DNA of 37,069 bases from an uncultured Collinsella sp. (GCA_934630855.1 CAKTWW010000017.1:1-37069); one strand, 5' to 3'. Positions 1-8,388 are shown, numbered from the stretch's first letter. Notes: a model not told the origin generated them from the letters alone. Made by a program: numbers and translations.

Positions 1-339
1 CGGCTGGTGTTTAACCTGGTCGAAAATGCCATCCGTTACAGCCGCCCGGGCTCGACTGTCAACGTCTCCATCTGCGATAACAACAGCCACGTGTTCCTGC
101 GAGTCGAGGACCAGGGCCCGGGAATACCCGAGCAGTACCGTGAGAGCATCTTCCAGCCGTTCTTTCGCCTGGATAAATCCCGCAGCAGGGCATACGGCGG
201 CGCAGGACTCGGGCTAGCGCTTGTTTGGGAGATTGCAGCGCTGCACGGCGGCACGGTTGAGGTCGAAGCAAGTTCCAAGAACGGGACCACCATGCTCGCG
301 ACCCTTCCAAAACGGACCGCAGCGTCAACCGAACAGTAA
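1..339 (+). CDS. Sensor histidine kinase, C-terminal ATPase domain (5' end outside window)
   Basis: This is the catalytic HATPase domain of a two-component sensor kinase, which binds ATP and phosphorylates its own dimerisation-domain histidine. The reading frame is open from base 1, so the sensor and histidine regions lie upstream of the window. The ATP-binding boxes are all visible: the N box (NLVENAIRYS), the G1 box (DQGPGIP), an F-box region (FQPFFRLD) and the G2 box (GGAGLGLAL). The protein ends about 25 residues after the last conserved strand, which is normal. A hairpin follows and the next gene converges on it, so this is the last gene of its transcription unit. The signal sensed and the partner regulator cannot be read here. 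Confidence 0.93.
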   Translation, partial: RLVFNLVENAIRYSRPGSTVNVSICDNNSHVFLRVEDQGPGIPEQYRESIFQPFFRLDKSRSRAYGGAGLGLALVWEIAALHGGTVEVEASSKNGTTMLATLPKRTAASTEQ

Positions 340-346
340 AACGAAA

Positions 347-380
347 GGAGCCCCGCACACGTTTGCGCGGGACCCCTCTC
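347..380. terminator. Terminator between converging genes
   Basis: A GC-rich hairpin has arms around CCCCGC (351-356) and GCGGG (367-371), with outer GAG/CTC pairing. Read on the minus strand it is followed by TTTCG. It lies between the kinase stop at 339 and the GMP synthase stop at 413 and probably serves both. Confidence 0.6.
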
Positions 381-412
381 TGTCAATGCAATTCGCCCAA
401 AAGAGCAGGAGC

Positions 413-1393
413 TTACTCCCACTCCACCGTGCCGACAGGCTTGGGGGTCAGGTCGTAGCAGACGCGGCAGATGCCGGGGACCTCGGCGGTGATGCGAGCG
501 GTGATGCGCTTGAGCAGCGCCCAGTCGAGCTCGGGCACCTCGGCGGTCATGACATCGACGGTGTTGATGCAGCGGATGATGCAAGGCCAGTCGTAGGCGC
601 GCTTGCCCTCACGCACGCCGGTGGCGCGGAAATCGGGCACGACGGCAAAGTACTGCCAAATGGTCAGACCGGCATTGTCGATTTCCTCGCGCACAATGGC
701 ATCGGCCTCGCGCAGCGCCTCGAGACGGTCGCGGGTGATGGCACCCAGGCAGCGAACGCCCAGGCCGGGGCCGGGGAACGGCTGACGCTCGACCATGTTC
801 TCGGGCAGGCCGAGCTCGCGGCCGACCACGCGGACCTCGTCCTTGAACAGCAGCTTGACGGGCTCGCAGAGCTCAAACTGCAGGTCCTCGGGCAGACCGC
901 CCACGTTGTGGTGGGCCTTCACGCCGTCCTGGGACTCCAGGATATCGGGATAGATGGTGCCCTGGGCGAGGAAGCTGACCTCGTCACCAACCTTGCGGGC
1001 CTCCTCCTCAAACACGCGGATGAACTCGGCGCCGATAATCTTGCGCTTGGTCTCGGGCTCTTCAACGTCCACGAGCTTGTCCAAGAAGCGATCGGTGGCG
1101 TCAACATAGACAAGGTTGGCATCCATCTGGTTCTTAAAGACGTCGACGACCTGCTCGCTCTCGCCCTTACGCATGAGGCCATGGTTCACGTGCACGCAGA
1201 TGAGCTGCTTACCGATGGCCTTGATGAGCAGTGCTGCAACAACAGAGCTGTCAACGCCGCCGGAAAGGGCCAGCAGGACCTTCTTGTCACCGATCTGCTC
1301 ACGGATTGCGGTGACCTGCTCGTCGATGAACGCCTGGGCAAGTTCGGGAGTGGTGATACGCACCATGTCGTCGGGACGCTTGTTGGGATCCAT
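413..1393 (-). CDS. Free-standing GMP synthase ATP-pyrophosphatase subunit (archaeal GuaAB type)
   Basis: The family adenylates XMP and aminates it to GMP. This 326-residue protein holds only the ATP-pyrophosphatase and C-terminal dimerisation domains, with no glutaminase domain. The PP-loop SGGVDSS is at residues 44-50, the lid motif [10 protein letters not shown] at about 159-168, the [12 protein letters not shown] segment follows, and the chain ends in TVEWE. A complete single-chain GuaA lies elsewhere in the window (27265-28863), so this is a second enzyme. Its short N-terminus, VGGLPEDL lid and [10 protein letters not shown] stretch resemble the archaeal two-subunit enzyme more than the bacterial one. 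Canonical KPPATIEWE is changed to KPVGTVEWE. No glutaminase partner is visible, so it may use free ammonia or a distant partner. AAAGGAG six bases before the ATG supports the start. Confidence 0.88.
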   Translation of the reverse strand: MDPNKRPDDMVRITTPELAQAFIDEQVTAIREQIGDKKVLLALSGGVDSSVVAALLIKAIGKQLICVHVNHGLMRKGESEQVVDVFKNQMDANLVYVDATDRFLDKLVDVEEPETKRKIIGAEFIRVFEEEARKVGDEVSFLAQGTIYPDILESQDGVKAHHNVGGLPEDLQFELCEPVKLLFKDEVRVVGRELGLPENMVERQPFPGPGLGVRCLGAITRDRLEALREADAIVREEIDNAGLTIWQYFAVVPDFRATGVREGKRAYDWPCIIRCINTVDVMTAEVPELDWALLKRITARITAEVPGICRVCYDLTPKPVGTVEWE

Positions 1394-1446
1394 GCAGAGC
1401 TCCTTTTCGGTTCGATGGAAATGCGTTGCACATATGCAAACGCACC

Positions 1447-1488
1447 GTCATATGACCTCATTATATGCAGAACGAGGCCCATTTCCCA
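1447..1488 (-). promoter_or_regulatory. Promoter of the free-standing GMP synthase gene
   Basis: On the minus strand a perfect -10 hexamer TATAAT occupies 1460-1465. A weak -35 (TGGGAA, 1483-1488) lies 17 bp upstream. The palindrome GTCATATGAC (1447-1456) falls at the expected transcription start, and a second partial palindrome (TTGCA/TGCAA, 1426-1438) lies in the leader, so an operator is possible. No purine riboswitch fold was recognised. The rest of 1394-1691 holds nothing firm beyond a 28-codon minus-strand ORF at 1544-1630. Confidence 0.55.
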
Positions 1489-1691
1489 TCGCTCCCATGG
1501 AGCTTTTTGCAGGGGCGGTAGTTTTTCTATATCCCAAGGTCAGCTAGGCTTCGATAACCACTTCGGGGACAGGTCCGCTAAACTTGTCGTTTATACGCTC
1601 GGCGCACTCGTAAGCAATACGCGCTAACATCCAGCTTTCAAATGACGGGGTACAATGGCTGCTATCGTTGTCAGCCGATGGGAGATGAAAG

Positions 1692-2696
1692 ATGGACTGC
1701 GATGGTTGCGCGCGTGTTCCTATGCCGTTGATGTGCACCGCCTTTGTGCCGGGGCAGATGGACGCTGCGGTTGCAAGCATCACTGACGCCGATTCGCGTG
1801 TCATCGCCACGGCAGAAGCGCTGTACTTTCGCGGACAGGCCACTCTCGCTGCCGAGACGGCACGCCCCTACCTTGACGCGGCCGATCCGACGCTGCGCTA
1901 TTCCGCCTGTTTTATCTGCGGATATGCTAGTCTGTCGCTCAACCATATCGCCGACGCTCGCCGGTGCCTCGTGGGCATTCTCGATGCGCCGGCCGAAGGG
2001 GAGCCGGCGGCAGCCCATGCCGTCCACATATTGTTCGCCTCGGCCGCAAGCGTCCTGCTGCATCTACCTTCCCCATATTCCGCCGAAGAGTTTTATCCGC
2101 TTGCGTCGCATCTGCCCGAAGGCCTGCGCCTGTTCGCCAGTTACGTGATGGCGCATGCCCTGTATCTGCGCGGTGAATACGGCCGCAGCCTGGGCATGGC
2201 GGAAAACGCCCTGATCATGAAACAAGGAAGCTATCCCATATCGGAGCTGTTCCTGCACCTGGTAGCTTCCATGGCCTGTATGAGCCTCAAAGACGTCGAC
2301 GCCGCAAAGGCGCATTTCGAAACCGCTTGGAGCATAGCGCGTCCCGATGGCCTTATCGAGCTCATCGGCGAGCACCATGGCCTTTTGCAGGGACTTATCG
2401 AGGCATGCCTAAAACAGCAATACCCTGACGATTTCGCACGCGTCATCGAGATCACGTACCGCTTTAGCTACGGATGGCGACGCATCCATAACCCCGATTC
2501 GGGCGAGGACGTGGCCGACGATCTGACGACTACCGAGTTCACCATGGCCATGCTCGCCTGCCGTGGATGGACCAACGCCGAAATCGCGCGCCATATGGGC
2601 GTGTCGCCGGGCACCGTAAAGAACCGCCTGTCCAGTGTGTATGCAAAGCTTGGCATCGGAACTCGCGCCGAGTTGGTCGCACATATGCTGCGCTAG
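1692..2696 (+). CDS. LuxR-type transcriptional regulator with alpha-helical N-terminal domain
   Basis: This is a 334-residue cytoplasmic transcription factor. The last 60 residues form a clear LuxR/GerE helix-turn-helix (TTEFTMAMLACRGWTNAEIA, then HMGVSPGTVKNRLSSVYAKL). Residues 20-260 are alanine-rich amphipathic helices, with phrases such as ALYLRGEYGRSLGMAENALI that look like TPR or similar solenoid repeats. No kinase receiver, autoinducer-binding or P-loop motif was seen. It therefore resembles the C-terminal half of the large MalT-like regulators, or a stand-alone TPR-LuxR protein. GGGAG seven bases before the ATG supports the start. The surface-protein gene follows 172 bp downstream on the same strand and is a plausible target, but this is only inferred from position. 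Confidence 0.85.
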   Translation: MDCDGCARVPMPLMCTAFVPGQMDAAVASITDADSRVIATAEALYFRGQATLAAETARPYLDAADPTLRYSACFICGYASLSLNHIADARRCLVGILDAPAEGEPAAAHAVHILFASAASVLLHLPSPYSAEEFYPLASHLPEGLRLFASYVMAHALYLRGEYGRSLGMAENALIMKQGSYPISELFLHLVASMACMSLKDVDAAKAHFETAWSIARPDGLIELIGEHHGLLQGLIEACLKQQYPDDFARVIEITYRFSYGWRRIHNPDSGEDVADDLTTTEFTMAMLACRGWTNAEIARHMGVSPGTVKNRLSSVYAKLGIGTRAELVAHMLR

Positions 2697-2744
2697 CGGA
2701 CCGCCTGCCAAACACGCCACACACCCCAGCGCTCCCGCGCTTCT

Positions 2745-2773
2745 GCATTCGCATTCGCATTCGCATTCGCATT
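2745..2773 (+). repeat. Hexanucleotide tandem repeat (GCATTC, 4.8 copies)
   Basis: Four perfect GCATTC units and a fifth partial GCATT run head to tail about 95 bp before the ATG of the surface-protein gene. The repeat is outside both flanking genes. Slippage here would change spacing in the upstream region by 6 bp per unit without touching a reading frame. Confidence 0.95.
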
Positions 2774-2868
2774 TGGACATTTTGGCCCTCGAACGGCACT
2801 ACCGCGACAGGACACCTTCTCGCATAATTTGATTATTTCCACCGATATTTGCGGGATGGGAGCCCAAG

Positions 2869-5800
2869 ATGCTTGATCGCCGTTCGTTACTTGTTGCCGG
2901 AGCGTCCTCGCTGGCGAGCATTATGTTGCCGCGCGTGCCGGGCACCTCAAACGCCTTCATACTGCCGTTCGCGCCCACCGAAGCCTATGCCGACGAAGAA
3001 GACCCCTTCAAGGTCCTCGTGCTCTCGCGCACCATGTTCGGCGTGGTGGTGGTCGACGTCGCCAACAAGATGAACCCCATCGCAGGCGCCCAGGTCACAC
3101 TGATGTCGCGCTATGCCGCGGGCAAACAGCTCATCGCCACAACCGATGACGAGGGCACAGCCATCTTTGAGGTTGCCCCACTTTCGGAAGGCTACGTGGA
3201 CGAGGCGACGCTCCTTGACGCGTATGACTTTAACGGCGGCATCTCCATCAGCATACCAGGCTACCGCGATGTCGAGATCCCCCTCGCGCGCATCCAGGGC
3301 GGCACCGCCATTACCGCGCCCACACGTCCGCTCTCCGACGGGGAGCCGTACTTTCGCCAGCTTACGTTTGATGAGTGGGACATCCAGTACGCCGACGCCA
3401 CATTCATGGCGATGCCCAAAGACGATGCAGCAAATGCGCAGCCCGACACGCACGCCTTTACCGTGCAGGCTCATCTGCCGCAGGGCGGACAGGCGACGTT
3501 GCATATCAACAAGGTAATGCCTGCCGCAGGCAGCTTATCCGAAACCGTCACGCAGATTGGACAGGTCAAGGCCAGCGCAACGGGCGCAGATAATCTGGCG
3601 ATGTTCACGCTCGAAGACAAGTTCCTCGATGCGGCGTCGGGCCTTCTGGAAGAAGGGTGCAAGCTGCGCTTTGCGCTCGACTACCAGGGTAAAACCTACA
3701 CGCTCTCCTCCCCCATGGGCGTTGCCACCGCACCGGCTTCCAAGGCGGAATCGGGCTCGACGACCATCATCCCCACCACCATGGATCAAGAGATCACTCC
3801 GTTTGATTTCCCTGCGGCGTTCCCCGGCATCGGCGGCAACAAGTTCACCTGCTGGATGCCCACGTTTCCGATCCTCTTCGATTTCTCGTTTGCCGGGTAT
3901 GTGTTGTTTGGCGGAGGATACAAACCGGCCAGCTACATGAACGATTCGGGCAACCCCGATCCGGAATACTGGAAGAAGTCGCCGCGCGAATCGGGCGCCA
4001 AGCAGGCAAACCGCTACCTCGACGAGATGGAGGGGAAGTGGAATCAGTACAAGAGGATGAGTGCCGGTTCGGGCACCGACCCAAGGAACACCAAGCTCCT
4101 TCGCCACCATTGCACGCTGCTGTTCACGATGGATATCGCCACACAGGTGTACGGATCGCTCGCCTACGACTGGGTTGGCAAAACTTGGGGCAACAACAAC
4201 GATCCGGCGTTCGGCAATATTAAGGCTCTCTTCCAAGTAAAAACCGACCTCAACTGGACCGAGCAGTTTACCTTGGGCCCGGTGCCGTTTTTCCTAAACG
4301 TCAATCCTTGGGTGTTGGCAAAGCTGGCGCTCGCGGTAGGCGCCCACACGCACGGCAGCGGCGCGGCGTTCTTCAAAAACATTTCGCTCGACTATTCCAA
4401 TACGTCGGGATCATTCACCATCCAGATCGGGCTTGCCGTCACCTTTGGAGCCGGCGTTGCAGGCGTCGCTTCGTCCGCCGTGCGCGGTGCCGCATCCCTC
4501 ACACTGTTCATTGGGTACGAGAAGGCGGACGGCCACCAGCTTCCGCGGCTGCGCGTGGGCGCAGACGTCGATGTCGACGTGATACTCCAGTTCATCATGT
4601 TCAAGTGGACCACCAAGGCCTGGTCGGGGTCGTGGCCCACGCTCCTCGATTCGTGGAATATGTCGGTGAACAACGGCGACCAGTATGTACTCCAGCGCTC
4701 TGAGCTGGCCTTGGGTGGAGATACGCCTTATACGCTGGGTGCCTGCTTTGGCGCGACCGGCAATGCCGAGGCAGGTGGTGTGCCGCAGTTTATCGCGTCG
4801 GCCACCATCGTCACCAATGCCGAGCTGCTCGCATGCGCCGAAGTTGCAGCCACCCCCGTAAACGTCGTACCGATCGTACGCGATTGGGAGCAAGCGGTCA
4901 CACGCATTGAGCTCGACGCGGATGCAGAGAGCGAAGACACGGGACAGGTCGAGCATTTCGTCCACGCTCTGATGGAGGATGACGAAAATGCCGCACCGAT
5001 GTATAAGTACGCCTACATCAGGCAGGCGAAGAACGCCGTTGCGGACCCGAACGCCAATTCTGCCGGCGTGTCGGAGGACGAGCGCGGCGGTATAAAGCCC
5101 TCGAGCGACAACGTACTCTTCACCGGCGTGCTCAGCGAAGCCCACATGAAGTTAGCGATGATTGCCGGCGTGGAGTGCCTGTTCCGTATCGCCTCGGTGC
5201 GCTACGGCGAGGATGGCCGCTCGCGCCTGGTGGTACACACGAAGGCAAACGGCGCGTGGTCCGCGCCCATGCCGGTCGACTTCCCCCTGGGCTTTGGCGA
5301 GGGCGACGTGGAGCGTGGCGGCACGTTCGATTACGACTTCGACGTGGTGGAATATACGGACGGGAGAAGAAACCAAGACGCCTACGTATTGCTGGTCTCG
5401 GGAGAGCGCCCCAAAGGCGACGCAACCCGGTTCGACACGGCGAGCACATCCGGCATACTGTCCGTTGTGCGCCTGCGCATAAGCAATAGCAAAGTTCGCG
5501 TGATATCGCACACGTCATGGCGCAGCATCTCGCGCGGCCGCCTGCAGGAGGACGGCTACCATTGCCTGCAATGTCCGCGTATCACAGTAGGCAAGACGCT
5601 TGTCGACGGACGCCTGTCGGGCGCCTATCTCCATCGCCGCGGAGCCACCGCAGAAAAGGCGCTCGGCTGCGAAGCCGAGGTTGCGCTGGAATGCTTTACC
5701 CTGTGGTCGGGTGATTTGGGCGACAGCCTCACGTTCCGTCAGGTTCTCCGCTTTCCGCAAGCACCATCGAGCATCGAGCTGGGCGCGCCCGAGAATATCA

Positions 5801-7233
5801 ACGGCAAAATGGTGGTGCCCGTCGCATACGAGACTGCAAGCGGTTGTGGCTGTGCATCGTACGCCGTGATCGGCCAGTCCATCGCGGGTTGGGGCGTTAT
5901 ACCGCCAGATGCCACAGTGCCCCATGTGGTGCCGTGGCCGCAGCACACGGGCTTTTTGGCCACCGTCAACGAGCAACTGCAGCATGTTACGTGGACGCGA
6001 GGCGCGACGGCATTTGCATCGGAGCCCGTGGGCGCCGCGGGCTGTGGCCCGGCGTCGTTCAGCGCGAGCAACAACGGTCGGTGCTTGATGTACGTAGAGA
6101 ACACCGACGGCAAGGTGGGACAGACCTACGACGAAGAAGGCAACCCGGTAGCGGTGATGGGCAAGCACTTCCGCATCTTCGCCAGCACCTTGGAACGCGA
6201 TCTGTTCACAGAACCGTTCGTGATGTGTGAGCTCGACCACCCCGTCGATCAGATAACGACGTTTTTGACCTCGGGCGGCATGCTCTCGGCGCTCGCCACG
6301 CACATTGTGAGTGCCGAGCAGAGCAAGGCAGAACTGCACGGCATCGAAGTGCCCCTGGTAGCGTGCGCCACTCCGACGGGTGCGGTCGCTACCTCGGGCG
6401 CGGTGGTGCCCGGAGCAGCAGGCGAATCCTTCATGGTCACGGTGCGAAACGACGGCAACACCTTGCTGACCGCCGGTACGATCGATCTGTACCGAGAGGG
6501 CTCTAACCAGCCGTTCTCCAGCGCATCCATCGGGTTCGGAGCGAACGCACGCATGGCATCGATCTACGATCCAGAGCTTGCCGAGGACGCTTCGGCCAAC
6601 GACATGGCACACGTGAAGTACGCAGTCGAGACGCTGGGCGCACGTTTTGCGACGCACCCGCTGGTCGCTGACAATGGCAACGCCGTGCTGGCACCGGGTT
6701 GCACGGCACAGTTCCGCATGAGCTTTGCCATCCCGGAGAGCTGGGGCGACGAGGTGGGCAAACGCGTCACGCTGTATGCGAAGGCGCGCGACCTGGTGGC
6801 ACTCGATCCCGTAACGCTCGAGGAGATCCGAGCCGGCGCAAACTCGGCGCTGGGCGCCGTGCTGCACGAACTTCACGTGCCCGATGCAGCATGCGAACGT
6901 GCAGAGGTGCTGGTGGGCGTAAGCGGCAACGCGGATACGACGGGACTCCACGACGCACCGATGACCGTGGACGGCGATGGCGGCTCGAGCGGCGGCGGTT
7001 CCGGCACGGGAGGCAGCTCCGGCGGAAGCGGCTCTGGCAGCGGCAAGGGCAACGACAATAACAAGAGTTCCGGAAAAGCAGGCGCGCTTGCCGGAACGGG
7101 CGACAGCAACATCCCCCTGACGGCAGCAGCAGCGCTCGCCGCAGCCGGAGCCGGCCTCGTCGCCTACAGCGCCCGCCGCACGGCGCTCGAAAACGACACC
7201 GCCGATGAGGTCAATCCGGATAAGCCTCGCTAA
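2869..7233 (+). CDS. Large Tat-exported, sortase-anchored surface protein
   Basis: This 1454-residue protein starts with a twin-arginine signal (MLDRRSLLVAGASSLASIML) and a likely cleavage site near AYADEED. Residues about 60-150 look like a carboxypeptidase-regulatory or Cna-B-like beta-sandwich (AGAQVTLMSRYAAGKQLIAT, TTDDEGTAIFEV). The large middle part is rich in aromatic and Gly/Asn residues and matches no family I know. Late on comes an Ig-like stretch (GESFMVTVRNDGNTLLTAGT). The C-terminus has a Ser/Gly linker (about 1365-1400), the sorting motif LAGTG (1407-1411), a hydrophobic segment (1415-1435) and a basic RR followed by an 18-residue tail. LAxTG is the motif favoured by actinobacterial class E sortases. 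GGGAG six bases before the ATG supports the start. The function may be adhesion or substrate binding; no catalytic motif was recognised. Confidence 0.88.
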   Translation: MLDRRSLLVAGASSLASIMLPRVPGTSNAFILPFAPTEAYADEEDPFKVLVLSRTMFGVVVVDVANKMNPIAGAQVTLMSRYAAGKQLIATTDDEGTAIFEVAPLSEGYVDEATLLDAYDFNGGISISIPGYRDVEIPLARIQGGTAITAPTRPLSDGEPYFRQLTFDEWDIQYADATFMAMPKDDAANAQPDTHAFTVQAHLPQGGQATLHINKVMPAAGSLSETVTQIGQVKASATGADNLAMFTLEDKFLDAASGLLEEGCKLRFALDYQGKTYTLSSPMGVATAPASKAESGSTTIIPTTMDQEITPFDFPAAFPGIGGNKFTCWMPTFPILFDFSFAGYVLFGGGYKPASYMNDSGNPDPEYWKKSPRESGAKQANRYLDEMEGKWNQYKRMSAGSGTDPRNTKLLRHHCTLLFTMDIATQVYGSLAYDWVGKTWGNNNDPAFGNIKALFQVKTDLNWTEQFTLGPVPFFLNVNPWVLAKLALAVGAHTHGSGAAFFKNISLDYSNTSGSFTIQIGLAVTFGAGVAGVASSAVRGAASLTLFIGYEKADGHQLPRLRVGADVDVDVILQFIMFKWTTKAWSGSWPTLLDSWNMSVNNGDQYVLQRSELALGGDTPYTLGACFGATGNAEAGGVPQFIASATIVTNAELLACAEVAATPVNVVPIVRDWEQAVTRIELDADAESEDTGQVEHFVHALMEDDENAAPMYKYAYIRQAKNAVADPNANSAGVSEDERGGIKPSSDNVLFTGVLSEAHMKLAMIAGVECLFRIASVRYGEDGRSRLVVHTKANGAWSAPMPVDFPLGFGEGDVERGGTFDYDFDVVEYTDGRRNQDAYVLLVSGERPKGDATRFDTASTSGILSVVRLRISNSKVRVISHTSWRSISRGRLQEDGYHCLQCPRITVGKTLVDGRLSGAYLHRRGATAEKALGCEAEVALECFTLWSGDLGDSLTFRQVLRFPQAPSSIELGAPENINGKMVVPVAYETASGCGCASYAVIGQSIAGWGVIPPDATVPHVVPWPQHTGFLATVNEQLQHVTWTRGATAFASEPVGAAGCGPASFSASNNGRCLMYVENTDGKVGQTYDEEGNPVAVMGKHFRIFASTLERDLFTEPFVMCELDHPVDQITTFLTSGGMLSALATHIVSAEQSKAELHGIEVPLVACATPTGAVATSGAVVPGAAGESFMVTVRNDGNTLLTAGTIDLYREGSNQPFSSASIGFGANARMASIYDPELAEDASANDMAHVKYAVETLGARFATHPLVADNGNAVLAPGCTAQFRMSFAIPESWGDEVGKRVTLYAKARDLVALDPVTLEEIRAGANSALGAVLHELHVPDAACERAEVLVGVSGNADTTGLHDAPMTVDGDGGSSGGGSGTGGSSGGSGSGSGKGNDNNKSSGKAGALAGTGDSNIPLTAAAALAAAGAGLVAYSARRTALENDTADEVNPDKPR

Positions 7234-7267
7234 CTCCTAGTTGCTTTTGCGAGAGACGCCGACTCGG

Positions 7268-7316
7268 CTCATCGAACATCAAAATGGGCTGATTCTGGAT
7301 ACCCAGAGCCAGCCCA
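7268..7316 (+). repeat. Dispersed repeat, copy A (carries a terminator)
   Basis: This 49-bp element is closely similar, at the same length, to 8311-8359. Both begin CTCATCGARCAYCAAAA, continue GGGCTG, and close with GAGCCAGCCC. In both copies the second half forms a terminator hairpin for a minus-strand gene. Confidence 0.75.
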
Positions 7317-7318
7317 TT
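7281..7318 (-). terminator. Terminator of the membrane protein / Xre regulator unit
   Basis: The stem AATGGGCTG (7283-7291) pairs with CAGCCCATT (7310-7318), with an inner TCTGG/CCAGA stem and an ATAC loop. Read on the minus strand the hairpin is followed by TTTTGATG. It lies just after the stop codon at 7325. Confidence 0.8.
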
Positions 7319-7324
7319 TGCGTA

Positions 7325-7909
7325 CTAGATGTCGCCGGCGTCGTCGAGTTCTGCCTCGAGCTTGGCGCGACGTTTTTTCGCCGTGAAAAACGTCGCGCAC
7401 AGGACAGCAAATGTGGCCGCGAAAATCGTCGCACCACAGAACACGCCCGTGGCCAGGTTTGCCAACCAAAAGACGCTTTCGAGCGGTACGATCTGCGCCT
7501 CAGCGATACAGCGCATTGCGGCAATAACAAGCGCGAACGCGGCGCCGCTAAGACCGCTGACAAGCAGGAAATATCCAACAGGAAGATGCTCGGTTTGCCC
7601 AAAACGATTGGTATCGACATAGCCCTTCCGCGTTTGCAGTCCTGCACAAATCAACATCACGAGAACGAGCCACACATACATGGCTGCCTCGAACGGCGTT
7701 GCAAAGCCATGCGGCATTTCACTGGCGTCGCTGTGAACCCACGCAACCTGTCGAGCTATAAACTGGTAGAAAAAGATCATCAGCATGCCAAACGAAAGCA
7801 GCACGAAACCAATCTTGTAGATCTTCGCGTTCTCAGCCTCCAGACGTTCATCCTTTGGACCGGCATATTCGCGCCACTTTTGCACGAGCTTTAAATCTTC
7901 AAATTTCAT
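7325..7909 (-). CDS. Four-helix integral membrane protein (DUF6773-like)
   Basis: This is a 194-residue membrane protein of unknown role. Four hydrophobic segments are clear: about 31-53 (IYKIGFVLLSFGMLMIFFYQ), 74-95 (MYVWLVLVMLICAG), 108-135 (VGYFLLVSGLSGAAFALVIA) and 142-175 (ANLATGVFCGATIFAATFAV). The N-terminus is charged and helical, and the C-terminal tail is basic then acidic (KKRRAKLEAELDDAGD). The layout fits small membrane proteins, annotated DUF6773 or similar, that sit next to a compact Xre regulator. The family name is from memory and not certain. The gene lies 8 bp downstream of that regulator and is surely co-transcribed with it, suggesting that the regulator controls this protein. 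Confidence 0.8.
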   Translation of the reverse strand: MKFEDLKLVQKWREYAGPKDERLEAENAKIYKIGFVLLSFGMLMIFFYQFIARQVAWVHSDASEMPHGFATPFEAAMYVWLVLVMLICAGLQTRKGYVDTNRFGQTEHLPVGYFLLVSGLSGAAFALVIAAMRCIAEAQIVPLESVFWLANLATGVFCGATIFAATFAVLCATFFTAKKRRAKLEAELDDAGDI

Positions 7910-7917
7910 AGCGACTC

Positions 7918-8148
7918 CTAAAGAGCGTTAGGGTCGACGTCGGTCTCGTCTTCCCAAAACAAGTCGTTCAACGTGACGCGCAGCGCTTTGCAAATTGCCA
8001 CGCACAAGTTGAGCGTGGGGTTATAGCCGCCCGCCTCAATCAGGCCGATGGTTTGGCGCGTAACGCCCACGGCCCCGGCCAAGTCAGCTTGCGAAAGGCC
8101 AGCCGCCGCACGCGCCGCCTTCATGCGTAGGTTCTTTTTGCCCGGCAT
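7918..8148 (-). CDS. Compact Xre-family helix-turn-helix regulator
   Basis: This 76-residue DNA-binding protein is nearly all one Xre/Cro domain. The recognition region reads AAGLSQADLAGAVGVTRQTI, followed by GLIEAGGYNPTLNLCVAICK and ALRVTLNDLFW, which is the classic small regulator type. The frame is open 20 codons further upstream. The start at 8148 (MPGKKNLRM) is chosen because GGAAGGA stands five bases before it and because the longer version would begin upstream of the expected transcription start. It is the first gene of a two-gene unit with the membrane protein. The four TGACAGA-type boxes around its promoter are the likely autoregulatory sites. Confidence 0.9.
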   Translation of the reverse strand: MPGKKNLRMKAARAAAGLSQADLAGAVGVTRQTIGLIEAGGYNPTLNLCVAICKALRVTLNDLFWEDETDVDPNAL

Positions 8149-8168
8149 GGAGTTCCTTCCGAAGTAAT

Positions 8169-8258
8169 GGACAGATATCCGTTGCAACATGACAGAAATA
8201 TATTGCATCTATCAACCAATGTCAACTATATCTGTCATTATGAAAATCATGTCTGTCA
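8169..8258. promoter_or_regulatory. Cluster of TGACAGA operator boxes
   Basis: There are four copies of a TGACAGA-type word: GGACAGATATCC (8169-8180), TGACAGAAATATA (8190-8202), and inverted TATATCTGTCA (8227-8237) and TCTGTCA (8252-8258). The second and third form an inverted pair bracketing the promoter of the Xre gene. This is probably where the Xre protein binds its own promoter. Confidence 0.6.
8197..8225 (-). promoter_or_regulatory. Sigma-70-type promoter of the Xre regulator gene
   Basis: On the minus strand a perfect -35 TTGACA (8220-8225) is separated by exactly 17 bp from the -10 TATATT (8197-8202). The leader is about 40 nt. It is the strongest promoter in the window by consensus match. 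Confidence 0.85.
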
Positions 8259-8310
8259 TTGCATGCAGGGTGCCCAGCTGTACCCGAAGCTGCGCGAGGC
8301 GCTGGCCCTG

Positions 8311-8359
8311 CTCATCGAGCACCAAAAAGGGCTGGCCCCGATAACTCGGAGCCAGCCCT
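8311..8359 (+). repeat. Dispersed repeat, copy B (carries a terminator)
   Basis: This is the second copy of the element at 7268-7316. Read on the plus strand, both copies encode LIEHQ(K/N)GL then SQP in one frame, so the element may derive from the end of a gene, or may simply be a mobile terminator. Confidence 0.75.
8323..8359 (-). terminator. Terminator of the lipoprotein gene
   Basis: AGGGCTGGC (8328-8336) pairs with GCCAGCCCT (8351-8359), with an inner CCG/CGG stem. On the minus strand the hairpin is followed by TTTTTGG. It lies 30 bp after the stop at 8389. Confidence 0.85.
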
Positions 8360-8388
8360 GAGTCGCCTGACGTGGGAATCGCAATCCG

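Noticed and set aside
221..1627. 468-codon plus-strand open frame antisense to the GMP synthase gene
   Set aside because: It is a GC-rich antisense shadow with no ribosome site and no domain, and the opposite strand encodes a clear enzyme.
1544..1630. 28-codon minus-strand ORF (MLARIAYECAERINDKFSGP and a short tail)
   Set aside because: Composition is protein-like, but there is no ribosome site and no recognised family. It may be a gene remnant; the evidence is too thin for a feature.
5515..6951. 478-codon minus-strand open frame opposite the surface protein gene
   Set aside because: It is Arg/His/Cys-rich and antisense to a well-supported gene, with no family features.
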